Source: Actinosynnema pretiosum
GTDB taxonomy: Bacteria > Actinomycetota > Actinomycetes > Mycobacteriales > Pseudonocardiaceae
DNA length: 64,000 nucleotides
Direction of reading: 5' to 3'
Assembly: GCF_024171695.1 (NCBI RefSeq)
Contig: NZ_JAMTCF010000002.1
Coordinates: forward strand, 372,001 to 436,000
Shown: piece by piece, positions 62,333 to 64,000 of the stretch
How positions within the stretch are numbered: the stretch's first letter is position 1
Layout: each line of letters begins with the position of its first letter
The notes under the pieces: model-generated
Seen by the model: only the letters and a program-made list of their open reading frames with translations
What the model was told of the DNA's origin: nothing
Databases searched by the model: none
Position numbers and translations under genes: made by a program

Positions 62333-64000
62333 TCACCCGAACACCGCCCGGTAGTCCGGGTCGAGCCACAACCGCTCGTGGTCGCCGGACCCGCGCACCC
62401 GCCCGTCCTCCAGCCACACCACCGAGTCCGCGCGGGCCGCCGTGGCCGCGCGGTGCGTCACCACGATCCGGGTGCGGCCCGGCAGGGCGGTCTCCAGGGC
62501 GCTCTCCACGGTGGACTCGGTGACCGTGTCCAGGCTCGCGGTCGCGTCGTCCAGCACCAGCACCTCGGGGTCGCGCACCACCGCGCGCGCCAGCCCGAGC
62601 CGCTGCGCCTCGCCGCCGGACAGCGGGGTGTCGGCGAGCGGCGTCGCGTAGCCGAGGGGGAGGCGCACCACCACGTCGTGCACCTGCGCGGCCCGGCAGG
62701 CCAGCTCCACCCGCTCCGCCGACGCCCCGCTCCCGTACGCCACCGCCTCGCCGACCGTGTCACCGAGCAGGGCGGGCCGCTCGAACGCGCAGGCCGCCGC
62801 GCCACCGCGCAGCACCCGCCCGGCCTCCGGCGCGGTCAGCCCGGCGACCACCCGCGCCAGCGCGGACTTCCCCGCACCCGAACGCCCGACCACGGCCACC
62901 CGCGATCCGGGCGCCACCACCAGCTCCACCCCGCGCAGCACCCCGGCCGACACCCCGCGCAGCTCCACGGCCCCGGCCGCCACCTCGGCGCCCGCACCGG
63001 TCCCGGCCGCCGCGCCGGGGACCGCTCCGCCTTGAACCGTCCCGTCCGGAACCGTCCCGTCCGGAACCGTCCCGGCTAGAACCGCTCCGCCCGCAACCAG
63101 CGCAGCCGCAGTCCTCTTGCCCGCAGGCGCCCTGTCCGCACCAGTCTCGCCGCCAGCCGCACCGCCGCTGGCCGCACCGCTGCTGGCTGCTTCGCCGCCA
63201 ACCGTCTCGCTGCCAGCCGTCTTGTCGCCAGCGGTCCCACCGCCAACCGCTTCGCCGCCAGCAGCCCCGTCGCCAGCCGCTCTGCTGCCAGGCGTTCCGC
63301 CCCCAGCAGCCCCACCACCAGCCGTCCCGCCCCTGGCCCGCCCAACCGCAACCGCCTCGGGCACGCCACCGGAAGCGCCCCCCGCCTCCAGCACCTCCAC
63401 CAACCGCGCCGCGCTGGCCCGCGCCCGCTGCAGCGCCGTCAGCGCCGTCGCCTGCCCGACCACCGCCATCCCCAGCGCCGCGTACCCCAGCGCCGCCAGC
63501 ACCTGCCCCGCCGTCAACCGCCCCGCCACCACGCCGAACCCCGCCGCCACCAGCACCGCGAACTCCACCGCGGGCAGCAGCAGCCCGGCCCGCCACACCA
63601 TCCGCGCCTGCGTCCGCCACATCCCCGCCCCGGCGACCCCCAGCTCGGGCAGTGGCCGCAGCACCCGCCGCGCCTCCTGCTCGGCCCGCCCGGCCGCCGC
63701 GATCGTGCGCAGCCCCACCACCGCGTCCAGCAGCCGCGCCGACAGCTCGCCCGACACCCGCTGGTACGCGGTCACGTCCCGCTCGGTGAGCCGCAGGTGC
63801 GAGCGCACCAACCGCAGCCCCACCGGCACGCTCACCAGGAACACCACCGCCAGCCGCCAGTCCAGCAGCGCCAGCGCGGTCACCGCGCCGACCGCCGTGG
63901 CCACCGACACCCCCAGGCCCACCAGCAGCACGGCCGTGCCGCCCGCGATCGCCGCGTCCCCGGTCAACCGGCTCACCGCGTCCCCGGCCGCGAACGGCGT
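62333..64000 (-). CDS. ABC exporter half-transporter B (5' truncated by the window edge)
   Basis: Continues past the right edge; at least 555 residues are visible. Membrane helices are followed by a low-complexity linker of about 140 residues (DNA 62970-63382) rich in Ala/Gly with degenerate five-residue units, then an NBD. Motifs: Walker A GRSGAGKS, Glu at the Q-loop position (AFERPALLG), signature LSGGEAQRL, Walker B VLVLDDATAS (Asp where Glu is usual) and VTHRAAT. The Asp makes this half's own ATP site poor at hydrolysis. It would pair with transporter A. Confidence 0.88.
   Translation of the reverse strand, partial: TPFAAGDAVSRLTGDAAIAGGTAVLLVGLGVSVATAVGAVTALALLDWRLAVVFLVSVPVGLRLVRSHLRLTERDVTAYQRVSGELSARLLDAVVGLRTIAAAGRAEQEARRVLRPLPELGVAGAGMWRTQARMVWRAGLLLPAVEFAVLVAAGFGVVAGRLTAGQVLAALGYAALGMAVVGQATALTALQRARASAARLVEVLEAGGASGGVPEAVAVGRARGGTAGGGAAGGGTPGSRAAGDGAAGGEAVGGGTAGDKTAGSETVGGEAASSGAASGGAAGGETGADRAPAGKRTAAALVAGGAVLAGTVPDGTVPDGTVQGGAVPGAAAGTGAGAEVAAGAVELRGVSAGVLRGVELVVAPGSRVAVVGRSGAGKSALARVVAGLTAPEAGRVLRGGAAACAFERPALLGDTVGEAVAYGSGASAERVELACRAAQVHDVVVRLPLGYATPLADTPLSGGEAQRLGLARAVVRDPEVLVLDDATASLDTVTESTVESALETALPGRTRIVVTHRAATAARADSVVWLEDGRVRGSGDHERLWLDPDYRAVFG

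Overview
The window is high-GC actinobacterial chromosome with dense genes, frequent GTG starts and strong G/C at third codon positions. The order CNNM/CorC – deaminase-like – era – recO – uppS – (small genes) – ArsR/zur – glyS – (variable genes) – dgt – dnaG matches the core neighbourhood known from mycobacteria. The gene complement (mycelial-actinomycete DUF574 methyltransferase, bacterial nitric oxide synthase, pSAM2-type integrative element) suggests a filamentous Pseudonocardiaceae-like actinomycete (Actinosynnema/Saccharothrix/Lentzea type). The family is an inference from gene content, not a database result.

Layout. 1-6.4 kb: housekeeping block (CorC-like transporter, pseudo-deaminase, 2Fe-2S protein, era, recO, uppS). 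6.5-9.1 kb: metal-homeostasis block (YraQ-type permease with a TIGR03943 partner, then convergent ArsR-Zur). 9.3-23.2 kb: glyS, a carbonic anhydrase/SulP pair, a serpin, dgt, a YdcF-type protein, a Ser-type peptidase E, an ECF41/SigJ sigma factor and dnaG. Strong perfect hairpins separate many convergent units.

23,479-32,914: a compact (about 9.4 kb) actinomycete integrative and conjugative element (AICE) sits in the 3' end of a tRNA-Met gene. It is bounded by a 40-bp perfect direct repeat and restores the tRNA. It has the whole minimal kit: tyrosine integrase, excisionase, a two-tyrosine HUH replication initiator, an FtsK/TraB-like DNA translocase, Spd-like spread proteins, a GntR/UTRA repressor and its probable operator (a perfect 21-bp inverted repeat), a SCO3933-type regulator, a YdcF-like protein and several small orphans.

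33-49 kb: accessory chromosome. It includes an MpaB-type oxygenase, tRNA-Asn, a methyltransferase, an HxlR/imine-reductase-like divergent pair, and an LCP protein divergent from an envelope operon (DUF6542-like protein, a 43-aa membrane microprotein, and a family-2 glycosyltransferase fused to a catalytically dead NodB deacetylase). A P450 divergent from a nitric oxide synthase, an orphan PntAA, a PAS-GGDEF protein with a dead EAL domain, a DUF574 methyltransferase, MarR and a CrcB pair follow.

49.8-64 kb: HelR-like RNA-polymerase motor ATPase, a beta-hydroxyacid-dehydrogenase-like protein with a long low-complexity insert, TetR, a Lpd-like flavoprotein, membrane orphans, DUF3145, and two ABC exporter half-transporters whose motifs predict an asymmetric heterodimer. 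The second is cut by the right edge.

The best candidates for new biology are the pseudo-deacetylase/glycosyltransferase operon with its LacI-like palindrome, the NOS-P450-PntAA cluster, the AICE control region, and the 140-bp fold-back element at 45.2 kb.
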